The notes: generated from the sequence alone by a model not told the origin. A stretch of 64,000 nucleotides of DNA from Streptomyces sp. NBC_00390 (GCF_036057275.1 NZ_CP107945.1:5332001-5396000), one strand, 5' to 3'. Counted from the stretch's first letter, positions 18,301 through 26,386 are shown. Program-made: numbers and translations.

Positions 18301-18455
18301 ATGACGTGAGGCGCCGACTCCGGTCCCACCGTGCCGTCGATAGCGTGCCACCGGCCGTCAGCGCTGAGAGCCTTGAGCTGGTTCTCGAGACGCAGGGTGA
18401 TCAGTTGCTCATACAAGCCGGCGACTGGCTGGTTGGCTTCAGCGGAGCCCGACAT
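15315..18455 (-). CDS. PLD-nuclease / SF2 helicase / DUF3427 protein
   Basis: This 1046-aa protein has three parts. Residues ~140-260 form a phospholipase-D-like nuclease with RLHAKAW (H220, K222) and GSSNLSKA. Residues ~320-680 form a superfamily 2 helicase with ATGTGKT at 350-356, DEFHH at 444-448, LGLTATPER near 468 and QQLGRGLRR as motif VI. The last ~300 residues correspond to DUF3427. Such all-in-one nuclease-helicases occur in defence islands and resemble restriction enzyme motor subunits; no methylase is adjacent. The protein may cleave invading DNA, which is inference. It lies 140 bp downstream of the XRE gene on the same strand. Confidence 0.85.
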   Translation of the reverse strand: MSGSAEANQPVAGLYEQLITLRLENQLKALSADGRWHAIDGTVGPESAPHVIARHVAETMKHVLERLPVAERVHAANHILESMNTIQGAQEWVDLVADGPRQLLAIAEQEAKGVYAIRPATPLSETALITNSPEDPSLGFELRAELATADRVDLLCAFVKWHGLRVIEESLEAAHARGVPIRVITTTYIGATERRALDKLVQKFNAEVKVNYELRSTRLHAKAWLFRRNSGYDTAYVGSSNLSKAALLDGLEWNVRLSSIATPDVLRKFEATFDSYWSESAFELYDPDRDSTRLDEALHLAGRGTSTAGQRHITLSGLEVRPYPHQRDMLERLEVERTVHDRHRNLLVAATGTGKTVMAALDFKRLRQQYGRDLRLLFVAHRQEILRQSLRTYQDVLVDANFGEELHSSIVPEEWAHLFASVQSLNAGALERFAPDHFDVVVIDEFHHGVSPTYRKIIDHFAPLELLGLTATPERMDGRNIQDEFFDGRIAAEMRLWEALENDLLSPFHYFGVTDNTDMSAITWKRGSYDATALSNLFTGNDARARLVVQAVRDKVTDPGSMRALGFCVSVAHAHFMADFFRRAGLSAAALSGETPREERKQALDALRSGELQVIFSVDLFNEGLDIPDVDTLLLLRPTSSATVFLQQLGRGLRRTEGKAVLTVLDFIGQHRKEFRFEEQFRAMTNLTRNRLLANIEHDFPQLPSGCQIILESKAKELIIDNICCQIGVNVTQLAREVGQYAEPRLSAYLRESGRELKEIYRGNGNSWTGLLRRARLLSNHALEGETALLKRVSAFLHVDDPQRVAAYTQLLEDDAPTYAELDERVQAYARMLYFSLWPLGGFASYQDGLDSLRPHHNFRDELRQVLAYNLNHTDHLPIPLLGKLADLPLTVHAAYSREEILPALGQSFIGGNTLPGYFQEGVRWCEKIQTDALFITLEKDEKDFSPQTRYRDYAMNDHLFHWESQNRTSESSPTGMRYKAHQERGTHILLFVRRYKKTDIGGPHPWMLLGPADYVDHKGSKPMGITWNLRHEIPADVLAYSAIAG

Positions 18456-18595
18456 ACCTGTCTCCCTCCCCGTTCAGGACCTCACAGTGATATCAGGCGT
18501 CACCGACATTCCGGCCGCGATTCCCGCTCCCCGCTTGCGCTGCCGTCGGCTACCGCGTCACCGCCTGCAAGCCTGGCGTGCTGACCTGCGGCTAT

Positions 18596-19441
18596 TCACT
18601 CCAGTTTTCGGCGGACCTTGTTGATCACTCGCTGAGCGTCGGCCCCGAATACGGCAGACTCGCGGAGGGTTTTCCAGACCTTGAGGTGGGTGGAAACGCT
18701 GTCTGTGTCGTCCAGCCAGAGTTCCGCATGCCAGGTCTCTACGACCACCTGGCGGTCGTCGTAGATCCAGAAGCCGCCAGCGGGTGGGATCTTCACAGGC
18801 GCCTCGAGGGGAACGATTCCGAGCTCTACGGTGTCGAGGCCGATCACGCCTAGCAGGCGATCAAGCTGAGCAGCGAGTACGGAGGGCGGACAGATCCGCG
18901 CGTGGAGGACGGCCTCCCACATGATGATGTGGTAGCGCCTGCCCGAGTCGTACAACCCCTCTTGCCTCTTCATCCGGGAGCGCACGGCGTCTTCGATATC
19001 CCGTGTGGACTGGTGTAGCTCAGTGAAGCGGGTGAAGATCGCGCGTGCGTAGTCGGGTGTCTGGAGTACGCCGACGACCCAAGAGGATTCCCATGCGCGT
19101 AGGACTGACGAGTTGGCCTGTGCCTCGTTGTGGACGTCTTGGACCGGGCGGTGGCCCGCGGCCAACTGGCGTCGCCATGACCGGTGATGCGTTTCCAGGG
19201 CTTTGAGGCGCGCTGTCAGCTCACCGATGCTGTCTGGCCTGCCGGTTGCCTCAGCCCACATCGTCAGGTCGTCAGCCGTCGCTGTCTGTCGCCCGTTCTC
19301 CAGCTTGCTGACCTTCGACTGCGTCCAGCCCAGCCGTTCCGCCAGTTGTGTACCGGTGAGCCGACCGCCGGGGTGCGACGCGCGCAACTCCCGGAGTCTC
19401 ACTCCGAGCGCCTCTCGAGCCTGCTGAAAGTCTGTGCTCAC
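18596..19441 (-). CDS. XRE-family regulator with DUF5753 domain
   Basis: This 281-aa protein starts at GTG 19441 (VSTDFQQAREALGVRLRELR). The helix-turn-helix is LTGTQLAERLGWTQSKVSKL, residues ~25-60. The C-terminal ~180 residues are the DUF5753 domain, with VGVLQTPDYARAIF and the late LGIVPL and FWIYDD motifs. Such proteins are very abundant in Streptomyces and usually pair with DUF397 or DUF6879 genes; here the DUF6879 gene lies 14 bp upstream on the same strand. No DUF397 gene follows. Confidence 0.9.
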   Translation of the reverse strand: MSTDFQQAREALGVRLRELRASHPGGRLTGTQLAERLGWTQSKVSKLENGRQTATADDLTMWAEATGRPDSIGELTARLKALETHHRSWRRQLAAGHRPVQDVHNEAQANSSVLRAWESSWVVGVLQTPDYARAIFTRFTELHQSTRDIEDAVRSRMKRQEGLYDSGRRYHIIMWEAVLHARICPPSVLAAQLDRLLGVIGLDTVELGIVPLEAPVKIPPAGGFWIYDDRQVVVETWHAELWLDDTDSVSTHLKVWKTLRESAVFGADAQRVINKVRRKLE

Positions 19442-19455
19442 CGGTACACGACCAA

Positions 19456-20208
19456 CTACTCGCTTGGGGCCAGGTCTGCCGCGAACACTTCGTACGGCAC
19501 TGAGTGATGCCACGCGGCGTCGCGCACCTGGGCATAGCGATTGACCTCGGCTGGCTCAGTGATCAACTCGACGTCAACCAGGTCGTCGGCGTCATCAAAG
19601 TTGAGGAGAACGACGATCCGGGAGTCGAAGATCCAGAAGTCTTCGGAGGGAAGGCGGAGCCTCTCCGCATCGGCGCGCCAGAGGTTGTGCACGTCTTCTC
19701 CGAGCGCGGCGTTCTTTCGGGCGTGCGCCATGAGGTAGCGCTGTCCTGTGGTCGCCGGGCTGTCGACGACGCGTACGCGCTCAACTCGTGCACCCTGCGC
19801 GGTCTTCTGGCGAATGGTGTTGCTCCACGCCGTATCCATGTCCCATGCCGGGCGCTCACCCCGGAGGAACTGGGCGTAGGTGTCGGTGGCCTCGTCGGAG
19901 GCGTAGCGGGTCCGGGTTTCCAGCCGCCATGCTGTGTGCTGGAAGTTCTCGAAGAGCTTCCCGAACGCGTCTAAGTCGATGATGCGCGGCACGCGGTTGA
20001 CCTCCTTTGGGCCGAAGTCCACCAGCAGTTCGCGTGGAACCACGATGGGCACCTCACCCGGTGAGAGGTGCCGAAGCTGGGCGATGTCTTCGGGATCGGT
20101 GAGTGGTGTTCCGTGAACGATGATCTCTCGGCTGTCCAGATCCTCATGGACCGCCGGGCAGCCGCCCTCGCCCGACCCCGTGCCATTGAAGCGCAACCTG
20201 CGTGCCAT
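19456..20208 (-). CDS. DUF6879 family protein
   Basis: This 250-aa protein starts at ATG 20208 (MARRLRFNGTG) with GAGGGG about nine bases upstream. The first ~70 residues form a distinct segment (CPAVHEDLDSREIIVHGTPL, then VPRELLVDFGP). The rest is DUF6879, with LFENFQHTAWRLETR, RYLMAHARKNAALGEDV and FWIFDSRIVVLLNFDD. It heads an operon with the XRE regulator and presumably modulates it, as known for such pairs. Biochemical role unknown. Confidence 0.85.
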   Translation of the reverse strand: MARRLRFNGTGSGEGGCPAVHEDLDSREIIVHGTPLTDPEDIAQLRHLSPGEVPIVVPRELLVDFGPKEVNRVPRIIDLDAFGKLFENFQHTAWRLETRTRYASDEATDTYAQFLRGERPAWDMDTAWSNTIRQKTAQGARVERVRVVDSPATTGQRYLMAHARKNAALGEDVHNLWRADAERLRLPSEDFWIFDSRIVVLLNFDDADDLVDVELITEPAEVNRYAQVRDAAWHHSVPYEVFAADLAPSE

Positions 20209-20297
20209 CTGGTCTGCCCCTCTCGTGGAAGCCATCGGCTCACAGGATCTCGGCCGCTGCGAGGAATGTCGATGCATAGCTAGGCCTATCAGGAGAA

Positions 20298-20309
20298 TAT
20301 TCGAGAATA
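20298..20309. promoter_or_regulatory. AT-rich inverted repeat between divergent operons
   Basis: TATTC-GA-GAATA is an inverted repeat in the 142-bp gap between the DUF6879/XRE operon and the small-protein operon. It overlaps a second perfect palindrome, GAATATTC (20295-20302). In this GC-rich genome such an AT-rich palindrome stands out. It is a candidate operator for the XRE regulator or a promoter element. Confidence 0.45.
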
Positions 20310-20350
20310 GTGTCTCGTGTGCTCAACTACGCTTCCTTAGCGTCCTGTTC

Positions 20351-20545
20351 ATGAGCGATCCCCGAACGACCATGACGCGGCCGGTGCATGTGGGCCTGCC
20401 CAACGAGGCTCCGGAGCCGGTCAACGGATGCGATGTGTGCGCCGCCCTGGACAGGCAGCGAGCCGCAGCGAAGGCCGCCCTGAATTGGTCGCGAGTTACG
20501 GACTGTTCCGTTGAGATCGGGCGGCACTCTCGGGAGCACCGGTGA
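20351..20545 (+). CDS. Small CxxC protein (64 aa)
   Basis: This 64-aa protein begins MSDPRTTMTRPVHVGLPN and contains GCDVCAALDRQRAAAKAA, a CxxC followed by a basic helix. Similar short proteins commonly lie beside XRE/DUF397 or DUF6879 regulators in Streptomyces. The next gene's GTG overlaps its TGA by four bases (GTGA). Function unknown. It is divergent from the DUF6879/XRE operon and shares its promoter region. Confidence 0.6.
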   Translation: MSDPRTTMTRPVHVGLPNEAPEPVNGCDVCAALDRQRAAAKAALNWSRVTDCSVEIGRHSREHR

Positions 20546-20769
20546 CGGCCCTGCGCGCGGTGTACCGCTACGTCCTACACAAGATCACGGAGCATCCGGA
20601 CACGGACATCACATACGAGGCAGAGTGCCTGGGCTGTGGCTGGTCTGCGCAGCCGTCTGAGGATTCGGCGGCGGTCGACGTCGAGTGCATGAGCCACACT
20701 GGCCGGAGCGGGCACAAGTCCTTCCGGCGGATCCGTACGTCCTTCGCTCTGGTCGTGCGAGCGGATTGA
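20542..20769 (+). CDS. DUF7848-like small zinc-ribbon protein (75 aa)
   Basis: This 75-aa protein starts at GTG 20542 and is translationally coupled to the 64-aa gene by a GTGA overlap. It contains YEAECLGCGW and a later CMSHTGRSGH, a plausible C/C/C/H metal site, and ends with FRRIRTSFALV. The pattern fits the DUF7848 family found next to XRE-type regulators in Streptomyces. Function unknown. Confidence 0.65.
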   Translation: MTALRAVYRYVLHKITEHPDTDITYEAECLGCGWSAQPSEDSAAVDVECMSHTGRSGHKSFRRIRTSFALVVRAD

Positions 20770-20846
20770 TCGGGATGACGCCGTTGTCGTTGGCGATGAG
20801 CAGCCTCCTGGATGTCCATCATCCAGGAGCCCTCCGAAGGGCGGCC

Positions 20847-20864
20847 GGCGCCTCGGCGGGCGCC
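20847..20864 (+). terminator. Hairpin after the small-protein operon
   Basis: GGCGCC-TCGGCG-GGCGCC, a 6-bp stem, lies about 80 bp after the DUF7848-like stop. A very similar sequence (CTCGGCGGGCGCCGGGCTC) sits right after the intact SEC-C gene near 26971-26989. Confidence 0.4.
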
Positions 20865-20962
20865 AGGCTCAGTCAGGTGCGTTGTTGGTCGGATACTCCG
20901 GCCACCCATGCGAGAGGGGTTGCGAGCGCTGCCACCGCCAAAGCTGCCTCGACGGTGCTGAT

Positions 20963-20989
20963 CCCGGCGCCTCCCCTGACGGCGCCGGG
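20963..20989 (-). terminator. 9-bp hairpin adjoining the SEC-C remnant
   Basis: CCCGGCGCC pairs perfectly with GGCGCCGGG across a 9-nt loop. It directly follows (on the minus strand) the stop codon of the SEC-C remnant and would also terminate the Z1-GHKL transcript. Confidence 0.6.
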
Positions 20990-21040
20990 TCACAGCTCCA
21001 GCGCGCCGTGGTAGTCCTGATACGCGTTGGCCGCGAAGAC
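20990..21040 (-). pseudogene. Last residues of a SEC-C-type protein
   Basis: On the minus strand, AYQDYHGALEL followed by a stop matches the end of the intact SEC-C protein encoded at 26988-28004 (TYRDCHGAAQL). The nucleotide match covers roughly 40 bp with several mismatches, and a GC hairpin follows as at the intact gene. The rest of that gene is absent; the Z1 gene ends 20 bp further on. Confidence 0.4.
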
Positions 21041-21059
21041 CACTGAGATCGGTGGCCAG

Positions 21060-24023
21060 CTACTCGAGAGTGACGATGGGCTCCTTGAGGGCCGAGTTGA
21101 TGGCACGGAAGCGCAGGAGACCTGTGCCGGGCGGGATGGCAGATGCGGGAGCGACAAGCGAGAAGACCATGGCCACCTTGTTGGGGTGAAGGGTGCCTCG
21201 CGAGCTGATTGCCGTCTCCGGTGCTTCTTCGATCACGGGGTAGAGGAGGACCGCACCGCGACGGGGCACGGTGAACCGTTCGGTCACGGGGTCGGCTGTC
21301 TTGGGCAGCGCACCAGCTATGCGGCGGGCTGTCGCCCGGTGCTTCGGGTCACTGATGCTGCCAAAGAGTTCAACGCGCCGGCGCTTTCGATGAGAAATGG
21401 CGAGAGGGCGGGTGCCGTTGATGGAGGCTTCGAGTCGCCGTACTGATGTGTGCTGTGGGGCGATGAGAAGCCAGTCGTCCACTAGGTGCGGATGGCGGCT
21501 CAGATCCTGCAGGTACTCAAGGTTGGGCTGGAAAGAAGCTGGGTTCCACCACTTGAGGTTGTTCAGTACGCCCATGAGGTCGGTGTGGCTGACCGAGGCG
21601 GTGAGCGCGGACAGGCGGTATGTACGGCCCTGCCCCTCGTGATGGTAGGTGAATTCATCGCTTTCGGTGTTTAGTTGGTCGAGCAGAGGAAGCCAGAGTT
21701 CAGTGTTGTGCTGGAGGTCGGCGGCATCAACCGGGTGTGCGGTTGGCTCGACGATCTCCCCTGGGGTGCGGACCTCGACCAGTTCGGCGTTGAACATCTT
21801 GTTCCGTGCCGATGGCTTGATCCATGGCAGATGCTGAGCGACCAGAGGCGGAATCTGCCACGGGGTGACCTGCGGCTTTCCGTCGACCAGCTTCGCGTAT
21901 TGGGCAAGTTGGGAGCGGAAGGACTCCTCGTCGCGGCAGATGGCTTCGAAGGTCTCGTAGAGGTCGACGGTTCTCGTCCTGCCGTACGGTTCTTCCCGTC
22001 CGATGTACAGCCGCACCAGGTCGCGATAGCCCGGGCGGAAGCCGAACCAGCGTCCCATCTGCATGAGAGTGTCAGCCTGCTGCGTTGTGCGACGGTAATA
22101 CGTTGTCGTCAGGCCTTCGATGGTGAAGCCGCGGGACAACTTGGTGCCGCCGACGAGGATCTTCCAGACATGTGGAGTCCGGTCGAAATCCAAGCCGAGC
22201 TGCTCGAAGTACCTGTCGGAGTCCCCGTTGACGATGATCACGGGGTTGCCACCTGAGCCGATGAGCTGGCGGGAGTTGCTGACATAGGGCCGCAGCTCGT
22301 CGTACGAGGCAGGGGTGGGCAGGCCATCGGCGCGGGCTTCGCATACCGGCGCGAAGTCCGCGTTCCACAAGCCTTCGAGGCGGTGGTGGCCGGCAGCCGA
22401 GGCGTATCCCGCCTGGTGCCACATCGTGTTGATACGCAGGGCGAGATCCGCGTGATCGTCGACCTTCACCGACTCGTGCACAAGCATCGTGTGGTGTCGG
22501 AACGGTTCTTCGGGGACGCCGTGGGCGGCGCGGAAGAGCTTCAGCGCGCCGGACAGTACGAAAGAGTCCATCGCCTCCAGAAGGCGGTCGTCCATGTCTG
22601 GCCCAATGCCGCGGACGTGCGCCTTTTCCTGGGAGTTGGCGTACGTGCGCTGCTCATACGGGACCGCGGAATCCAGATCGTGGAAGTCCTGGACGCCCAT
22701 GTACCCAGCAGGGCGAGGGAGAGAGATGAGGAAATCAGTGGGGAAGATGTCGTCCGCGTCGCTGGGGTCTACGAAGACATTGGCGAACGGGGTTGCCGTG
22801 TAGCCGACGTACTGGGCGCGGGGAAGAAGCGTCAGAAGCTGTGAGATCAGGGAGTTGATAGCAGTGCGCTCGGTGCGGCCCTGCTCCCACTTCTTCGGGT
22901 TCGACGTATTGACGGAGGCCTGGTCGGACTCATCGTCGATGATCAGGACCGGCAGCTCGCCGAGGAGGCCGTGGATCTGCTTGAGATCCTTGACCAGTTT
23001 GGTGAGGACTGACTTGTTCTTCTTCACCACGACAACGCGCGCTGCTGTGCGGTGGAGGTTCACAGGATCGTGAAGAGGCCGGGTGGGTTCGCGCTTGTCG
23101 TACTCCAGCGCGCGAATGCCCTGAGCAAGGCTCTTGTAGTCGTTGTCGCGGGTGGTGAGCCGTTCGATGTCGAAGGCTCCCAGAGTGGAAGGGCGCCCCC
23201 CGTGACGCACGAAGTCTGGCCAGTCATTGTCATCGTCGCCTACGTAGTCGATGCCGACGAGGGTGTCCACATCATCGGGATCAGCGCCCCGGAGGATGTT
23301 TTCCTGGCCTATCAGCTCCATGTCGAGGCGCCGCTGTGTCTGGGCACGCAGCAGGTTGAGGGTTCCTGCGAGGACGATCACCAGGCGGTAGCCCGCGTCG
23401 ATGGCCTTGGCCGTCACGCCGGTGAAGTTGGCCGTCTTGCCGGACTGTACGTATCCGACGACCAGCCCCTTTGTCTGGCGGGCCTCGGACTGCTCCGGAT
23501 CGGTCAGACGCTCAACAACAGCCCGGCTGGCTTCGTCCAGGCTGGCGATCGCGGCGTCTGACCAGCCCTTGTCACGCAGTTTTCGTTCGTACGAGGACCA
23601 GTAGAAGCTACGAGCGGCGGCCTTCTCTGGCGTGTGCCAGGGGGTGAACTCCCGTGTGATCACGGTGGCTGGCGGGATCACCGGCACCGGAACCACATCA
23701 TCCAGTGCCTTGCGCAGATCCGCGCCGAGCCGGAGCAGGTCATACACGGCTGTCCGGCGTTTCTCAGTTCGCGGCGGCACGTCCGGAGCCCAGCTCGGAG
23801 CCTCAGGGAAGTCCCAGGCTGTGAGGGTGCGGCTCCAGAGGGACTTGAGTGCTTCGTCCTCCGGGTTCGATCCCAGCAGCCGCACCCGGAACGTCTCCTC
23901 GGTCAGGTCGGCGTCCGGGGCGTCCTCGTCAGCGATCAACGCTGCCCATTTCCCGAACGGACGAGGGCCGTCCTGCATCGCCGCCATCGCGGCCGTGTGA
24001 ATCTTCAGGAGCGTGTCAGTCAC
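21060..24023 (-). CDS. Z1-domain SF2-helicase-like ATPase
   Basis: This 987-aa protein belongs to the Z1 family, known from restriction-like operons with MutL/MORC-type ATPases (Iyer, Abhiman and Aravind). Helicase motifs are GYVQSGKT at residues 190-197 (Walker A), DDESDQ at 363-368 (Walker B) and GYTATPF at 407-413. Motif VI comes late as QMGRWFGFRPGY, preceded by GGTKLSRGFTIEGLTT. The Z1 region spans roughly residues 430-850. No nuclease motif is obvious to me. It follows the GHKL gene by 57 bp on the same strand, so the two form an operon and probably act together on DNA. Confidence 0.9.
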   Translation of the reverse strand: MTDTLLKIHTAAMAAMQDGPRPFGKWAALIADEDAPDADLTEETFRVRLLGSNPEDEALKSLWSRTLTAWDFPEAPSWAPDVPPRTEKRRTAVYDLLRLGADLRKALDDVVPVPVIPPATVITREFTPWHTPEKAAARSFYWSSYERKLRDKGWSDAAIASLDEASRAVVERLTDPEQSEARQTKGLVVGYVQSGKTANFTGVTAKAIDAGYRLVIVLAGTLNLLRAQTQRRLDMELIGQENILRGADPDDVDTLVGIDYVGDDDNDWPDFVRHGGRPSTLGAFDIERLTTRDNDYKSLAQGIRALEYDKREPTRPLHDPVNLHRTAARVVVVKKNKSVLTKLVKDLKQIHGLLGELPVLIIDDESDQASVNTSNPKKWEQGRTERTAINSLISQLLTLLPRAQYVGYTATPFANVFVDPSDADDIFPTDFLISLPRPAGYMGVQDFHDLDSAVPYEQRTYANSQEKAHVRGIGPDMDDRLLEAMDSFVLSGALKLFRAAHGVPEEPFRHHTMLVHESVKVDDHADLALRINTMWHQAGYASAAGHHRLEGLWNADFAPVCEARADGLPTPASYDELRPYVSNSRQLIGSGGNPVIIVNGDSDRYFEQLGLDFDRTPHVWKILVGGTKLSRGFTIEGLTTTYYRRTTQQADTLMQMGRWFGFRPGYRDLVRLYIGREEPYGRTRTVDLYETFEAICRDEESFRSQLAQYAKLVDGKPQVTPWQIPPLVAQHLPWIKPSARNKMFNAELVEVRTPGEIVEPTAHPVDAADLQHNTELWLPLLDQLNTESDEFTYHHEGQGRTYRLSALTASVSHTDLMGVLNNLKWWNPASFQPNLEYLQDLSRHPHLVDDWLLIAPQHTSVRRLEASINGTRPLAISHRKRRRVELFGSISDPKHRATARRIAGALPKTADPVTERFTVPRRGAVLLYPVIEEAPETAISSRGTLHPNKVAMVFSLVAPASAIPPGTGLLRFRAINSALKEPIVTLE

Positions 24024-24080
24024 GGGAGTCCTAGGGAAGTCAGCGAGTTGGGGAGAGACTGCGACGAGAGGGCGCGGGAA

Positions 24081-25634
24081 TCAGTCCGTACCGCGCTCGC
24101 GGCGCTCCTTCTGGGCGCCCACCGAGGCCAGCAGGATCGTGTTCCAGTAGTCGATCCGGTCCTGACGGCCACGCTCCCAGCGGCCCAGACCGAAGCAATC
24201 CTCCAGAAGGAGGTACAGCAGCGTCTTGGTGACGGGCGCGTCATTGGCGCCGCCACGCCTTCCGTCGTTGAAGTCCTCCCGGAACGCCCTGTTGAGGAGC
24301 ACGGTGTTCGTGTCGCGATCCAGGTCGAAGAAGCGGTCTGCGGGGAGAACGGCCCACGTGAACGCGATCGGTTCCTCACCGGGCTTCTGCGGCAGTTCCT
24401 CCACGATGACGCGCTTGATTTTCGGGTCCAGGCCCTTGCCGGGGGCGGTCACCGGCTTCCGCACGATCTCCGTGCGCTTTGCACCGTCCCGGTAGGCGGC
24501 TTCAGCGTCGGCGAGGTATGAGGGGAAGGCGTGCCCGGCGGAATCGACGGCCTTTTCCACTCCGGCGGTGAAGGCGGGGGTCACGGTGACGCCCTCCTTC
24601 TTCACGTCGAGGCTGAACACAGGGTTCGGGCGCGACGGCAAGTCGACCTCTATGCGGGCCAGGGCGAGGTGCCCTTCTGGGGTTCGCAGATTGTTCCAGC
24701 CGCCCGCCTGGACAAGGCGGTCGTTCCGGTAGAAGTAGAAGCCCTGCCGTTCGTTCAGCGAACCGATCTGACGGAAGCCCGCCTGCCGGGACTTGGCCGG
24801 CCAGATGTGGGCGGTCAGCTGGACATCGCCGACACCCTCCACCGGGGCTGTGTACTTCTTCGGGTATCCGGCCCGCCCCGGCACCTTGTAGCCGAACGGG
24901 TCCAGAGCCTCCACTCCGATGTGGTCCAGTTCCTCGCCCAGCATGCCGTCGCCGGAGCTGACGTCCCATACCGCGATGTCCAAAGCCAGGCCGCGGGAGA
25001 GGAAGCGGTGCAGATAAAGGCCGAGGTGGGTCTCGAGCCGGGAGATGGCGCGGGACAGATACTGGTCACTCTGCCCTGGGGTAACGGTGCGGAACGCGCG
25101 CACCAGGTCCCAGCGGACAACCGTCCCGTGCCACTCGATGATTCCGTCGTAACAGTCGACGAGATCCTGGGCGTAGCCGGGGTCGACTGTGTCGCAGCGG
25201 AAGTCGTCCTCGATGCCCTCAGCAGTGAGGCGCCGCCCGGCTGCCCGGCTGCGCTTTGTACGGCTAACGACCGTCAGCGAGCCAGCATGGGACAAGGAGG
25301 CGGCCTTAAGGCCCGTGCCGTACATGCCGAGAGCGTGCTCGTCGTAGTCGCGGCGGTACCCGACTGTCATCGCAGCGTCAAGGCCCGGATCGTCCATGCC
25401 GCGGCCGTTGTCGACAACGAGAAGGCTGAGGATGCGTTCCGCGTCGCGCAGGAAGTGCACGACTACTTTGTCAGCACCGGCGTCGATCGAGTTGTCGATC
25501 AGGTCGGCGACGGCAACCTCGAAACCGTAGCCCTGGTTGGTAAGGGCCTTGGCGTATCCCGCGTCCGGAGGCAGGTGCCTGCTGCCGGTGGTTGGTACCT
25601 CGTACTGCCACGAAGCAGCGGAGTTGAAGCTCAT
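24081..25634 (-). CDS. GHKL ATPase (MutL/MORC/Hsp90-like)
   Basis: This 517-aa protein starts at ATG 25634 (MSFNSAAS). The ATP-binding fold shows the N box DLIDNSIDAG at residues 44-53, the G1 box VVDNGRGMDD near 73-82 and the G2 box GMYGTGLKAASL near 103-114. The Glu usually serving as general base at the head of the N box is Asp here. No nuclease motif is obvious in the C-terminal half. It is the first gene of the pair with Z1. Neither a cytosine methylase nor a Vsr-type nuclease, common partners in described systems, is adjacent. Confidence 0.88.
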   Translation of the reverse strand: MSFNSAASWQYEVPTTGSRHLPPDAGYAKALTNQGYGFEVAVADLIDNSIDAGADKVVVHFLRDAERILSLLVVDNGRGMDDPGLDAAMTVGYRRDYDEHALGMYGTGLKAASLSHAGSLTVVSRTKRSRAAGRRLTAEGIEDDFRCDTVDPGYAQDLVDCYDGIIEWHGTVVRWDLVRAFRTVTPGQSDQYLSRAISRLETHLGLYLHRFLSRGLALDIAVWDVSSGDGMLGEELDHIGVEALDPFGYKVPGRAGYPKKYTAPVEGVGDVQLTAHIWPAKSRQAGFRQIGSLNERQGFYFYRNDRLVQAGGWNNLRTPEGHLALARIEVDLPSRPNPVFSLDVKKEGVTVTPAFTAGVEKAVDSAGHAFPSYLADAEAAYRDGAKRTEIVRKPVTAPGKGLDPKIKRVIVEELPQKPGEEPIAFTWAVLPADRFFDLDRDTNTVLLNRAFREDFNDGRRGGANDAPVTKTLLYLLLEDCFGLGRWERGRQDRIDYWNTILLASVGAQKERRERGTD

Positions 25635-25894
25635 GGAGGTGGTTCTTCCTCGCACACAGGACGGGACCTGTGTGGGGGAGGTCGGCCCGTCTTCCGATTA
25701 ACAGTGCGACCGTAGCTCAAGCGCCGGTTTTACGGGACTCTGGCCCCAAAAAGTGGGACGGAAGATTTTGAATATGCGGCCTGGGACCCTTGAACGGAAG
25801 TCTGGACCTCTCCGCAGGGCCGGTCACTGTCGCGCTGACCGGCTCTGCGCCCGGCGGACGGTCCCGGGATATGAAGGGCCGTGGCGGCCTGCCG

Positions 25895-26371
25895 TTAGGC
25901 CGGACGGCAGGACTCGCAGACGTGGTTGTCGATCGCGGCCGCCAGTTCGTGAGCCGCTGCCTGCACGGCGGGATCCTTGTCACGGGTCAGCACGTCCGCC
26001 ATGCTCCTGCCGTCGAGCACGGCTCGGTGAGCCGCGTGTTGCACCTCGATCTGTGGAGGGTTGGCGTGCTCGAGGATCGTCTGCAGCAACTCGACCACGC
26101 CGTACCGACTGGTGACGGTATCGGTCACCGCGAGATCCCACAGAAACGGAACCGCCTCGACAGTCGCGTCGAAGACAGCCAGCTCACCGAGCCACAGACC
26201 AAGGTCGCTCAACGCTGAAGCACTCGTCCTGGCGTCACCCCACGCTACGCGCGACAGCCGGCCCGGAACGTCTCCTGCTGATCCGTACGCGTGCCTCAAC
26301 TCATGCCACCGAACACGGCTCATGCCCTTGAGTATCGTCCCCACCGCGGGCACTCCTTTTCTGCTGCCCAT
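25895..26371 (-). CDS. HEAT-repeat-like protein
   Basis: This is a helical 158-aa protein with WHELRHAYGSAGDVPGRL at the N-terminus and ATVEAVPFLWDLA, a pattern I associate with Streptomyces HEAT-repeat proteins. It ends CESCRPA. The start could be ATG 26371 or the internal ATG 26323 (MSRVRWHEL); the segment TILKG before the internal Met resembles the usual N-terminus, so the longer form is chosen. It lies 15 bp after the NUDIX gene. Function unknown. Confidence 0.6.
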   Translation of the reverse strand: MGSRKGVPAVGTILKGMSRVRWHELRHAYGSAGDVPGRLSRVAWGDARTSASALSDLGLWLGELAVFDATVEAVPFLWDLAVTDTVTSRYGVVELLQTILEHANPPQIEVQHAAHRAVLDGRSMADVLTRDKDPAVQAAAHELAAAIDNHVCESCRPA

Positions 26372-26386
26372 CCCCCAGCCAGTGGC

